Shown piece by piece: positions 7,850 through 16,350 of a stretch of 43,616 bases of DNA (within the stretch, counting starts at the first letter, position 1; every line of letters begins with the position of its first letter). The notes beneath the pieces are model-generated. The model did not search any database. It was not told where the DNA came from and saw only the letters and a list, made by a program, of their open reading frames with translations. This stretch comes from Alphaproteobacteria bacterium (GTDB lineage: Bacteria; Pseudomonadota; Alphaproteobacteria; JAGPBS01), in the NCBI GenBank assembly GCA_018063245.1, contig JAGPBS010000014.1, positions 1 through 43,616 on the forward strand, given 5' to 3'. The position numbers were made by a program, and so were the translations under genes.

Positions 7850-10800
7850 ATGCCAAAAAAGAATGTCATAAGTCAAGATAGCCGTATGGAGGCTTTCTTA
7901 GCAACGGTTGTTGACGGTATTATTACAATCAATGAAAAAGGGATTGTGGAGAGTTTTAACCCTTCCGCTGAACGGATTTTTGGATATAAAGCGAATGAAG
8001 TCATTGGCAGAAATGTGAATATGTTAATGCCAGAGCCGTACCACTCTGCGCATGACAACTACCTAAAACATTATCATACAACGGGTGAGAAAAAAGTCAT
8101 TGGTGTTGGCCGTGAAGTGAAGGCAAGACGGAAAGACGGCAGCATTTTCCCAATGGAGCTGGGGGTTAGTTCTTTCATTGATGGCGATAAACGGATGTTT
8201 GTTGGGAGTATTCGAGATATCAGTGAAAAGATGCAGCTCACGCGAGATCTATCATGTCAAGTTGCTTCCATTAATAAAATGCAAGCCGTTGTCGAATTTG
8301 ACATGGATGGGATAATTTTAACAGCAAATGATGCTTTTTTAAGATTAATGGGAGATATCTTAGAGGATATTCAAGGAAAGCATCATTCTATTTTTGTATC
8401 GCTTGAGTATAAAAACACATCTGAATATAAGCAATTTTGGGAGAGTTTGAAGGCTGGAGAATACCAAGTTGCTGAGTATAAAAGATTAGCTAAAGATGGA
8501 CATGAAGTTTGGATCCAAGGCAGTTATAACCCTATTTTGGATGAAGAGGGGAAGCCTTATAAAATTGTGAAATTTGTTGCCGATATTACAAACAGAAAAG
8601 CAGCTGAAGCCGCTCTTAAAGAAAGAGAGGCTCGTATTAGTGCCATTGTTGATTCGACAGTTGATGGGATGATTCTGATTGATGATACTGGTATCGTTCA
8701 AACTTTTAACCCAGCTTGTGAGCGAATATTTGGATATAGTGAAAGTGATGTGATTGGAAAAAATGTGAGCATGCTGATGCCGGAGCCATATCGGCATGAG
8801 CATAATGGTTATCTTAATAATTACCACACGACGGGCGAAAAAAAGGTTATTGGTGTTGGCCGTGAAGTTGCAGGACGTCGTCAGGATGGGTCTGTTTTTC
8901 CTTTAGAGCTATCCGTGGTGCAAATTACGGGTGATGGTAAAAGACTATATTCTGGAATTGTCAGAGATATTACAGAAAGAAAAGCAGCTGAAGCCGCTCT
9001 TAAAGAAAGAGAAGCCCGTATTAGTGCTATTGTTGATGCAACGGTTGATGGAATGATTCTGATTGATGATAAAGGGTTTGTTCAGACCTTTAACCCAGCT
9101 TGTGAGAGAATATTTGGATATAACTCACGTGATGTGATCGGAAAAAATGTGAGTATGCTAATGCCAGAGCCTTACCGGCATGAGCATGATGGATATCTTC
9201 ATAATTACCATACGACTGGCTTGAAAAAAGTGATTGGTATTGGCCGTGAAGTCGCAGGGCGACGTCAAGATGGGTCTGTGTTTCCCTTAGAGCTTTCTGT
9301 TGTACAAATTATTGGGGACGGGAAGAAATTATATTCAGGGATTGTGAGAGACATAACAGAACGAAAAGCAGCTGAAGAGAAACTCAAAGCCTTTGCAGAA
9401 GAAATGGAGGGTAAAAATAAAGAACTAGAAGTTGCTCGCGAACAGGCAGATCATGCGAATAAGATGAAATCAGAATTTTTGGCAACGATGAGTCATGAGA
9501 TACGGACGCCGATGAATGGTATTATTGGTATGACTGAATTGCTTTTAGGAAGCCAGTTAAATTCAAGGCAGCGTGAATATATTCATACAGTGATGAGCTC
9601 TGCCGAAGTTCTTTTAACAATTATCAATGATATTCTTGATTTTTCAAAAATTGAATCTGGGAAAATGGAAATAGAATCGATTCCTTTTGACTTTCTGTCA
9701 TTGATTGAAGAAACATGCGATCTGATGGCTGTGAAAGCTCGTGAAAAAGGTGTGGAGTTGATTGTTCGATACATTCCTGGTGTTGTTAGCTCAGTTGTTG
9801 GGGATCCAACCCGTATCCGTCAGCTTGTGATGAATTTGGTTGGAAATGCAATTAAATTCACGGAAAAAGGACGTATATTAGTCACAATTGATCAAGTGCC
9901 GCCAGAATCAGACAACCCAAATGATGTAATGTTAAAAGTGAGTGTGAGCGATACCGGAATTGGTATTCCAGAAGATGTTCAAGAACGGCTCTTTGAAAAA
10001 TTCTCACAATTAGATACCAAAACGACAAGGAAATATGGTGGTACTGGCCTGGGGCTTGCGATTACAAAACAACTTGTGGATTTAATGGGTGGTACGGTTG
10101 GGTTTGAAAGTAAGGAAGGAAAAGGTTCTACATTCCATTTCACAATGCGGTTACAGGCCTTTGCTGAACAGTTGGTTGAAGATTATAAGCATAGTGTTAT
10201 CGACTTAAAAGGTGTACGTGTCCTGATTGTTGATGATCTGCAGGATAACTTAGTTATTTTGAAAGAGCAGCTTGAATATATAGGAATGGAGTGTGTTTGT
10301 TTCTTAGATAGTAAAGAGGCTTTGGATTATATGTTGAAAGCAAAAGAAGAAGGGCATCCAGTTGATATTGCTTTGATTGACTATTTGGTTCCAGGCATGA
10401 ATGGTGAGGAGCTTGCAAAAGAAATTAAGGCGAAAGACTCACCAATTAAAAATACACCTCTGATCCTGTTTACAGCTCTTGGCGGTTATAACTTCTTTAA
10501 ACGATTTGCATCAGCGGGTGTTTCTGCCTTTTTATCAAAGCCAATTCATGTGGGGCTTTTGGTCAAAACAATTTCTCAGGTTCTGCAGTCTTGGCAGCAA
10601 GGTGGAGATGGTGGCATTTTAACTGTTGATACCGTCCGGACGTATGAAGATAAAACAGATAATATTATGTTTAATAACATTCATGTATTGGTCGTTGAAG
10701 ACAATCTCGTCAATCAGCTTGTTGCAACAAAAATGCTTGAGAGCATGGGTGTTAAAGTGTCAACCGCCGCAAATGGAAAAGAGTCGATAGATCGGGTGCA

Positions 10801-11092
10801 AAAAATGCGTTTTGATTTGATCTTTATGGATTGTCAGATGCCGGTTATGGATGGGTTTGAGGCAAGCCGGCTTATAACAGGCATGAAAGAATCAAAAATT
10901 ATAGAAGACATTCCCATTATTGCTTTGACGGCGAATGCGATGAAAGGTGATAAAGAAAGGTGTTTAGAGGCAGGGATGCTTGATTATATTACCAAGCCAA
11001 TGCGTAAAGAAGATCTGATTAACAATATTAGGAAATGGATTCCATCTGTTTCAGAATATGAAGGTACGTCAGCAATGGCCCGTACTGCATAA
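7850..11092 (+). CDS. Hybrid sensor histidine kinase: PAS x4, HisKA, HATPase, REC x2
   Basis: I chose the ATG at 7850 (1080 residues) because GGAGG lies just before it; an in-frame ATG at 7808 has no ribosome site. Numbering is from 7850. PAS domains are at about 13-131, 132-250, 258-376 and 386-506. PAS1, 3 and 4 have the FixL-type blocks LMPEPY and VIGVGREV (IGIGREV in PAS4), with a His at the position of the FixL haem ligand (H68, H318, H446). PAS2 is of another type. HisKA has H549 in MSHEIRTP. HATPase has the N-box NLVGNAIKF, DTGIGIP and GGTGLGLAI. REC1 has the DD pair and phosphoacceptor D844; REC2 has the ED pair and D994 in FMDCQMPVMDG. No membrane segment is visible, so a cytoplasmic sensor is likely. 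Haem or oxygen sensing is inference from residues. No DNA-binding response regulator lies nearby. Confidence 0.93.
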   Translation: MPKKNVISQDSRMEAFLATVVDGIITINEKGIVESFNPSAERIFGYKANEVIGRNVNMLMPEPYHSAHDNYLKHYHTTGEKKVIGVGREVKARRKDGSIFPMELGVSSFIDGDKRMFVGSIRDISEKMQLTRDLSCQVASINKMQAVVEFDMDGIILTANDAFLRLMGDILEDIQGKHHSIFVSLEYKNTSEYKQFWESLKAGEYQVAEYKRLAKDGHEVWIQGSYNPILDEEGKPYKIVKFVADITNRKAAEAALKEREARISAIVDSTVDGMILIDDTGIVQTFNPACERIFGYSESDVIGKNVSMLMPEPYRHEHNGYLNNYHTTGEKKVIGVGREVAGRRQDGSVFPLELSVVQITGDGKRLYSGIVRDITERKAAEAALKEREARISAIVDATVDGMILIDDKGFVQTFNPACERIFGYNSRDVIGKNVSMLMPEPYRHEHDGYLHNYHTTGLKKVIGIGREVAGRRQDGSVFPLELSVVQIIGDGKKLYSGIVRDITERKAAEEKLKAFAEEMEGKNKELEVAREQADHANKMKSEFLATMSHEIRTPMNGIIGMTELLLGSQLNSRQREYIHTVMSSAEVLLTIINDILDFSKIESGKMEIESIPFDFLSLIEETCDLMAVKAREKGVELIVRYIPGVVSSVVGDPTRIRQLVMNLVGNAIKFTEKGRILVTIDQVPPESDNPNDVMLKVSVSDTGIGIPEDVQERLFEKFSQLDTKTTRKYGGTGLGLAITKQLVDLMGGTVGFESKEGKGSTFHFTMRLQAFAEQLVEDYKHSVIDLKGVRVLIVDDLQDNLVILKEQLEYIGMECVCFLDSKEALDYMLKAKEEGHPVDIALIDYLVPGMNGEELAKEIKAKDSPIKNTPLILFTALGGYNFFKRFASAGVSAFLSKPIHVGLLVKTISQVLQSWQQGGDGGILTVDTVRTYEDKTDNIMFNNIHVLVVEDNLVNQLVATKMLESMGVKVSTAANGKESIDRVQKMRFDLIFMDCQMPVMDGFEASRLITGMKESKIIEDIPIIALTANAMKGDKERCLEAGMLDYITKPMRKEDLINNIRKWIPSVSEYEGTSAMARTA

Positions 11093-11103
11093 CAAGTAGT
11101 TTT

Positions 11104-11358
11104 TTACGACAAAAGTGGATCGAGCTTTCCTTTTTCATCAAGCTCATGCATGTCATCACAACCGCCAATGTGTGTGCCATTGATAAAGATTTGCGGAACA
11201 GTTCTTCTCCCGAATGAGCGTTCAACCATCTCTTCAAATTTTTCTTGGTCATAGGTGACGTCATATTCCGTAAAAGCAACTTTTTTCTTGGTGAGAAGCT
11301 CTTTTGCTTTTTTGCAATAAGGGCAGTAATCTTTTGTGTAGATTTCAACAGTTGTCAT
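11104..11358 (-). CDS. grxC: Glutaredoxin 3 (dithiol)
   Basis: 84 residues, the standard GrxC length. The dithiol active site CPYC is at 12-15, with the cis-Pro motif TVPQIF and the glutathione-binding GGCDD. It reduces disulfides using glutathione in the cytoplasm. The ATG at 11356-11358 follows AAGGAT. It lies 10 bp downstream of the orphan 117-residue gene and converges on the histidine kinase gene with an 11-bp gap. Confidence 0.96.
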   Translation of the reverse strand: MTTVEIYTKDYCPYCKKAKELLTKKKVAFTEYDVTYDQEKFEEMVERSFGRRTVPQIFINGTHIGGCDDMHELDEKGKLDPLLS

Positions 11359-11368
11359 TGATTATCCT

Positions 11369-11722
11369 TTAAATTTTATTTTGAAGTACATTGACCATAT
11401 CAGTCATTTTGTTTTTATTGCTAGCAAGGATGTCATTCCCTAAACGATCTTTTACGCCTATGTAAGCTGTCTCTAGTGTTGCAAGCTTAAAAAGGGTTTC
11501 TTCTAAAAAAGGAATGAATGCCTTTTGTAACTGAGGAGATTGTAAGAGTGACAAGTGTTTAATCAATTGGTCTGCCTCTAGAATCATTTGATCAAAAGAA
11601 TCGTCATCTTCATCAAAATCATCAAAATTCTCAAGAGTGAGGAGATCAATTTTTGCATTGAGAGCTGAAAATTGATCTTGAAGTGATTGGATAAATTCAG
11701 ATTCTAATTCTTTGTGAATCAT
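11369..11722 (-). CDS. Hypothetical acidic helical protein
   Basis: 117 residues that I do not recognise. The composition predicts mostly helix: a coiled stretch at about 4-30, an acidic linker (DDFDEDDDSFD, about 34-45), then helices to the end with regular Leu/Ile spacing. There is no signal peptide, Cys or membrane segment. A GGGAGAT ribosome site precedes the ATG. It is translated just ahead of grxC (10 bp) and probably cotranscribed with it. Gene-like spacing, start signal and composition support a real gene; function is unknown. Confidence 0.7.
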   Translation of the reverse strand: MIHKELESEFIQSLQDQFSALNAKIDLLTLENFDDFDEDDDSFDQMILEADQLIKHLSLLQSPQLQKAFIPFLEETLFKLATLETAYIGVKDRLGNDILASNKNKMTDMVNVLQNKI

Positions 11723-11786
11723 AAGCGATCTCCCTATGTTGCTTTCAACTATATTTGAAATTTATTGAAGCATCAATAGGGATATT

Positions 11787-12563
11787 TTAAAAAGGAATTG
11801 CAGCCTTTATCCGGCTTGCAGGAATCGCAAGGCCATGCTGTGTTTTCTGATTTTTACTAATGGCGACGTGCATCCCAATGACTTCAATTGTTTTGTCATC
11901 ATGTGCTATGAAAAAGGGAGAGCCTGAATCACCTTCTGTGCTGTCACAGTCATGAATGAGTAATCTGCCTTTATCTCTTTGACCATAAAGGTGGCAGGTT
12001 GAATCAGCCATCAAATAATCAGCACGATCAAAGCTATAACCAGCCCTGATCACGCGCGCGTGAGAGGGAATATTTAAAAGACTTTGAGAAGGTTCATCAG
12101 ATAAAGTGATGGGGAGTAATGGCAGAGATGATGAGAGTTTCAAGATAGCCCAGTCATTTGCAAACATTGATGTTTCATCAGCTCTATTATAAACGTATTC
12201 AGGTGAAAAGAAGATAGAGTCAATGCGCGATTCGCCATCATTTTCAGTGCCGTGGACACCGGCATAAAAGGTAAGATTTTTTGGCGATAGAGGCGTTCCT
12301 GTGTTTGCATTGTAAAGACAATGAGCAACAGTGAGAACATATCGTTCATGAATGAGTGTTCCCGTGCAATAGCCATCATCATTGCGAATCACTTTGCCAA
12401 TGGATGACCAGGGCCAGTTGTTTTGATGCATCACAATACGATCATCCGTGCCAACAATGCCATGAATTTTTTCTTTAGCTGCATAGGCGTAAAGAGCAAT
12501 AAAGATAAAGAAAATGCCTAAGAGGATTTTGGAGAGTGTTTGTGCGCTCATATTCAGACTCAT
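11787..12563 (-). CDS. Exported trypsin-like serine protease (S1 family)
   Basis: Start uncertain: the open frame extends to a TTG at 12614, but ATGs at 12584, 12563 and 12551 are better candidates, none with a strong ribosome site. From 12563 (258 residues), the N-terminus is a signal peptide or anchor (LLGIFFIFIALYAYA, about 14-28). The chymotrypsin-fold triad is visible: H81 in LTVAHC, D137 in NDWAILKL and S213 in GDSGSPFF. CTGTLIHERYVLTVAHC is the typical second-strand block. It is probably a periplasmic or secreted protease. Small S1 proteases of this kind are scattered among proteobacteria; the substrate is unknown. It is transcribed towards the 117-residue gene and separated from the upstream gene by a terminator. 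Confidence 0.88.
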   Translation of the reverse strand: MSLNMSAQTLSKILLGIFFIFIALYAYAAKEKIHGIVGTDDRIVMHQNNWPWSSIGKVIRNDDGYCTGTLIHERYVLTVAHCLYNANTGTPLSPKNLTFYAGVHGTENDGESRIDSIFFSPEYVYNRADETSMFANDWAILKLSSSLPLLPITLSDEPSQSLLNIPSHARVIRAGYSFDRADYLMADSTCHLYGQRDKGRLLIHDCDSTEGDSGSPFFIAHDDKTIEVIGMHVAISKNQKTQHGLAIPASRIKAAIPF

Positions 12564-12626
12564 TCTTTTTCGATAGGTTAACATGAAATCATTAAAAAAA
12601 GAATGGAAAGACAAAAGAGAGACAAT

Positions 12627-12654
12627 AAAAAACCCACCAAATGGTGGGTTTTTT
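12627..12654 (-). terminator. Rho-independent terminator (bidirectional shape)
   Basis: A 12-bp stem (12627-12638 with 12643-12654; core AACCCACC/GGTGGGTT) has a 4-nt loop and T-tracts on both strands. It lies 17 bp after the stop of the Bax-inhibitor-like gene, so on the minus strand it ends that transcript. Confidence 0.85.
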
Positions 12655-12671
12655 GTTTATGACTTGCGTCT

Positions 12672-13382
12672 TTATTTTCTGTCGCCTAAAAGACGAAGGA
12701 GAGCTAAGAACAAGTTTAAGAAGTTAAGATATAAAGAGAGTGCACCCATGATAGCCACTTTTTGATTGGCTTCTGAACCATAGCTTTCATCGTACATTTC
12801 TTTAATACGTTGTGTGTCCCAAGCTGTAAGACCAATAAAGACAACAACAGAGATTAAGGAAATTGCGAAATCAAGGCCACTTGATTTCATGAAGAGGTTG
12901 ACAATACTCGCAATAATGATGCCGAAGAGGCCCATCATCATAAAGCTGCCCATTGAAGCAAGGTCTTTTTTTGTTGTGTAGCCATACAAAGAAGTTGCTG
13001 CGAACATGCCAGATGAGATAAAGAACACCTTAACAATGCTGCCGCCCGTATAGATCATAAAGATCCACGAAATGGAAACGCCCATGACGGCGCAGAAAGC
13101 CCAGAAGATGGTTTGTGCTTTTGATGCGCTTATGTCTTGAATCTTGAATGACAAGAAAAAGACAAAGCCGAGAGGAGCAAGCATCACAACCCATTGAAGA
13201 GGGGTTCCGAAGATTGCATTCATCAGAGCAGGCGATGTTGATGTTAAAAAGGCAATGAGTCCGCTGATACCAAGACCCGCTGTCATATAGTTATAAACGC
13301 GCAGCATTTGCTGACGTAAGCCCTCATCATAGGCTTGCTGATCAGAAATGGCCGCTGTTTGTGGTTTTCTGTAATTGACCAT
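12672..13382 (-). CDS. Bax inhibitor-1/YccA family membrane protein
   Basis: 236 residues with about seven hydrophobic helices, the usual size and layout of bacterial BI-1/YccA (TMBIM) proteins. Family features include the N-terminal YDEGLRQQMLRVYNYMTAGL, the inner TLYG-like block SLYGYTTKKDL, and the C-terminal TAWDTQRIKEMY with its conserved Asp. The short charged end is GDRK. YccA binds FtsH and modulates its proteolysis; some members conduct calcium or protons. The ATG follows GGAAAC. Single gene, bounded downstream by a strong terminator. A functional link to hflKC in this genome (YccA and HflKC both act on FtsH) is plausible but inferred from E. coli. Confidence 0.93.
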   Translation of the reverse strand: MVNYRKPQTAAISDQQAYDEGLRQQMLRVYNYMTAGLGISGLIAFLTSTSPALMNAIFGTPLQWVVMLAPLGFVFFLSFKIQDISASKAQTIFWAFCAVMGVSISWIFMIYTGGSIVKVFFISSGMFAATSLYGYTTKKDLASMGSFMMMGLFGIIIASIVNLFMKSSGLDFAISLISVVVFIGLTAWDTQRIKEMYDESYGSEANQKVAIMGALSLYLNFLNLFLALLRLLGDRK

Positions 13383-13500
13383 TGTTTTGTTTCCTTTACA
13401 ATTTATGAGAACGGTGAACGTTCTTACTTATAAATGGGTATTCTTCATTTTAGTTACAAGATATTTTACGTATCTTTTTTGCAAAAAGATAGTTCTATTT

Positions 13501-14436
13501 TTATCGAGAGCATGCAGTTCCTTGATTCTGCCCTAAGTAAAGAGCTGCTCTGACGCCGCTATCGGCACCATATTTGCCAAGAGTAATCTTGGTTGATAAA
13601 GGGGCTAGGTGAGCATTGCTTTTCAGTCTTGATTCAAGTTCTTCAGTCAGATTCGGCAAGCATTTCAAGCCGCCTCCGATGATGATAATGTCCGGATCAA
13701 CGGTGAGTAGGATGAGTCCCAGATTTTCAGCGAGCGCATCAAGATAGAGCCTATAGGCTTGCATCGCTTCGAGTTCGTTTTGATGAATTTTGCGCACCAC
13801 TTCTTTGCTATCAGTCAGTTTTACGCCAGTGAGCATCTCGTATCGCCTGGTAAGGCCACGGGATGAGAATTCAAAATCCATGCAGCCTGTTTGACCGCAA
13901 GCACAAGGAACAGCGTCGCCATCTCTCTCTTTTTTTCTGTAGGGCATAGGAATGTGTCCCCATTCGCCTGCAAGATGATTTGCACCGGCAAGAATTTGTT
14001 TGTTCGCAACAATCCCGCCGCCAAGGCCCGTTCCGAGGATCAATCCAAAAACCAGTTTTTCTTCAGCACCATTGCCATTAAGAGCTTCAGACAAAGCAAA
14101 GCAATTAGCGTCATTTTCAAGTGTTGGTGCAAAGCCAAAGATTTCTGTCAGATCTTTATTGAGATCGTGCCCTGCTAAAAAGGGAAGATTGGCTGCCTTG
14201 ATTTCAATTTGTTGAGAGTTTTTGTGTTTCAGAATGCGGCCAGCAATTGAAATGCCGAGCGTATAGGGTGCACTTGGATCTGGGCGCGCTTTTTGGACCA
14301 TGTTTTTTATTTGACCAAGAAATGCGGAATAATTTTTTTCAACAGGCTCTTGCGTGTGAGAGAGCTCTTCTCCTTTTGAATTTTGGGCAAGGAGAGAAAT
14401 TTTTGTGCCGCCAATATCGAGTCCAATATGGTACAT
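13501..14436 (-). CDS. ROK family sugar kinase (N-acetylglucosamine/glucose kinase-like)
   Basis: 311 residues. The ATP-binding loop DIGGTK is at 7-12 and catalytic D109 is in ENDANCF. GLILGTGLGGG spans about 131-141. The ROK zinc site is H161 plus C178, C180 and C185 (CACGQTGC), preceded by GEWGH, and VDPDIIIIGGG is near the C-terminus. The blocks resemble E. coli NagK more than Glk. Phosphorylation of GlcNAc, glucose or fructose is possible; the sequence alone does not settle the sugar. The start codon directly abuts the stop of the upstream EAL gene (TAAATG), and AAGGAAAC serves as ribosome site, so the two genes are cotranscribed. Confidence 0.92.
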   Translation of the reverse strand: MYHIGLDIGGTKISLLAQNSKGEELSHTQEPVEKNYSAFLGQIKNMVQKARPDPSAPYTLGISIAGRILKHKNSQQIEIKAANLPFLAGHDLNKDLTEIFGFAPTLENDANCFALSEALNGNGAEEKLVFGLILGTGLGGGIVANKQILAGANHLAGEWGHIPMPYRKKERDGDAVPCACGQTGCMDFEFSSRGLTRRYEMLTGVKLTDSKEVVRKIHQNELEAMQAYRLYLDALAENLGLILLTVDPDIIIIGGGLKCLPNLTEELESRLKSNAHLAPLSTKITLGKYGADSGVRAALYLGQNQGTACSR

Positions 14437-15645
14437 TTATGGTGTTTCCTTATGTTTTGATTGATAATCTGCAATCCATTTGAGAAAAGAGTTTGGTGAA
14501 AGGGCTGGGGAGTATAAATAACCCTGACCGTGTGTGCAGCCCATTTCAATGAGGCTTTTTTGTTGCTCAGTGTTCTCAATGCCTTCTGCGCAAGTGGTCA
14601 TTTTCATTTTTGTTGCGATTTCAAAAATAACTTCAAGGATCATTTTTGTTTTCGTGTCTTCAGGGAGTTTGACGACCATCGCCTTTTCAATTTTGATTTC
14701 TTTAAAAGGAAGATCCATGAGTCTTAAGAGAGATGAGTGACCTGTTCCAAAATCATCAATTGAGAGCTCAATGCCCATTTGAGAGAGCCTTTGGAGATAG
14801 TCTTTCACCGGATTTAAGTCTGACATAGCTGTCTGTTCTGTCACTTCAAAAATTAAATGATGAACAATATCATGATAGGCCTCTAAGAGCGGAAAGACTT
14901 TGTCATAAAAAGGCAGATGCGTCATGCAAAGGGCAGGGACATTGACTGAAATTTTCAGCATTGGAATCCCGAGCCCTGACCAATATTTGATATCTTCTAG
15001 TGCTTTTTCAATGACATAAAGGGTTAAAGTTTCATGCAGATTCTCTCGTTCGATGAGAGGCAAAATCTGATTTGGCATAATGAGCCCCTTACTTGGGTGT
15101 TCCCAGCGTAAAAGTCCTTCAGCGCCGTAAAGCATCTTTGATTTCAGATGTATTTTGGGTTGATAGTAAAGGTGTATTTGTTTGCCTGATAGCGCATCAT
15201 TAAAATCTTCAAGTGAGATAATGTCTTGATCGTGTATCAGCAATGAAAAAAGTGAGTTTGGTTTTTCTTCAAGCTGTTTGAGCGGAATCGTGTGCCTGAT
15301 TGTCAAGCCTTTTTCTGCAAAGGTTTGAGGAAGTGTCGATTTTTCATCACGCGTTGCTAAGATAAATGTTGTTTGATAGAAGTAAATTGCTTGCTTGAGA
15401 AAGACACTAAAGGTTTCACTTGGCTGATTTTCTGGCATATCCATTAACAGAACAAAGTTGGGTCTTTGCATTTTCGCATAAAGACTGGCTTGCCATTTTT
15501 CAGTTACGCAGATTGCAATATATTGATTCAGCAGCGCTTTTTGACAGATCTGTTTTGATAGATATCCTGATGGATTGAAGATGAAAAGTCTTTTCTCTGT
15601 CATGTTTTTTTGAATAGGGTTGATTTGAATTGGGATCTGTTTCAT
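14437..15645 (-). CDS. EAL-domain protein with degenerate receiver-like N-terminus
   Basis: 402 residues from the ATG at 15643-15645; the frame continues to a TTG at 15657, and no clear ribosome site is seen for either. Residues about 15-135 look like a divergent receiver fold: LFIFNPSG strand, LLMDMP with an Asp at the phosphoacceptor position, and a later TFILATRD strand; the N-terminal acidic pair is missing. The EAL domain (about 140-395) keeps the metal and catalytic residues: AEGLLRW (EGL for EAL), FEVTEQTA, DDFGTGHSS, IKIEKAMV and CAEGIENTEQ. Cyclic-di-GMP hydrolysis to pGpG is therefore likely. No GGDEF domain is present. Cotranscribed with the ROK kinase, whose relation to c-di-GMP is unclear. 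Confidence 0.88.
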   Translation of the reverse strand: MKQIPIQINPIQKNMTEKRLFIFNPSGYLSKQICQKALLNQYIAICVTEKWQASLYAKMQRPNFVLLMDMPENQPSETFSVFLKQAIYFYQTTFILATRDEKSTLPQTFAEKGLTIRHTIPLKQLEEKPNSLFSLLIHDQDIISLEDFNDALSGKQIHLYYQPKIHLKSKMLYGAEGLLRWEHPSKGLIMPNQILPLIERENLHETLTLYVIEKALEDIKYWSGLGIPMLKISVNVPALCMTHLPFYDKVFPLLEAYHDIVHHLIFEVTEQTAMSDLNPVKDYLQRLSQMGIELSIDDFGTGHSSLLRLMDLPFKEIKIEKAMVVKLPEDTKTKMILEVIFEIATKMKMTTCAEGIENTEQQKSLIEMGCTHGQGYLYSPALSPNSFLKWIADYQSKHKETP

Positions 15646-15710
15646 AGTATAATGCAAAAAACGCGTAGGGGATAGGTCTAATTATTCCATCAAAAATAAA
15701 TGAGGATAAA

Positions 15711-16349
15711 ATGCTCAAAAGAATCTTTTTCATCGTCTTATTCACTCTCGTTGGTATTGGTGTGATCTTTGCCTTTTTCGGTCTGAAAAAAAATCTAGAG
15801 ATGACTCAACAAGCAAAATTATCTAGTTTTGAGGCTACGCCTAACATTTTTCCAGCGCCAGCTGATTTGGGTGGTCCCTTTACATTGCTGACGCACAAGG
15901 GTGAATTAGTCACAGATAAAACTTTCCACGGGAAGGTTGTTTTGATGTTTTTCGGTTATACCTATTGCCCTGACTATTGCCCAATGGAACTCCAAAATCT
16001 CACAGAGGTTTTAAAATTGCTTGATAAGGATCGTTTGGGCGACAAGGTTCAGCCCATTTTCATAACAATTGATCCGCGGCGCGATACAAAGGAACTGCTT
16101 GCTGGTTTTGTTAAAAGATATGATCCCCGTGTGGTTGCATTGACAGGAAAGGATGAAGATCTTGAATCCTTGCGCAAGGCCTACAAAGTCTTTACGTCAA
16201 AAGTTGATGATGGATCAGACTTCTACCTCATGGATCATTCAACATTTTTATACCTCATTGATCAACAAGGAAAACTTGTATCAATGGTTCGCTATGGCAC
16301 AGAACCAGCAGAGATTGCTGCTGCGGTCAAAGAGCTGTTGATGAATTAG
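15711..16349 (+). CDS. SCO1/SenC copper chaperone for cytochrome oxidase
   Basis: 212 residues. A single N-terminal membrane anchor is at about 5-23, followed by a thioredoxin-like domain. The copper ligands of the family are all present: C86 and C90 in TYCPDYC and H176 in MDHSTFLYLI. The family block ITIDPRRDT is also seen. Sco proteins deliver copper or reduce cysteines for the CuA site of cytochrome oxidase subunit II in the periplasm. The ATG follows GAGGATAAA. Divergent from the EAL gene and separated by one base from the stop of the convergent 1457-residue gene. Functionally linked to PCuAC (20925) and ctaE (42574). Confidence 0.95.
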   Translation: MLKRIFFIVLFTLVGIGVIFAFFGLKKNLEMTQQAKLSSFEATPNIFPAPADLGGPFTLLTHKGELVTDKTFHGKVVLMFFGYTYCPDYCPMELQNLTEVLKLLDKDRLGDKVQPIFITIDPRRDTKELLAGFVKRYDPRVVALTGKDEDLESLRKAYKVFTSKVDDGSDFYLMDHSTFLYLIDQQGKLVSMVRYGTEPAEIAAAVKELLMN

Positions 16350-16350
16350 C

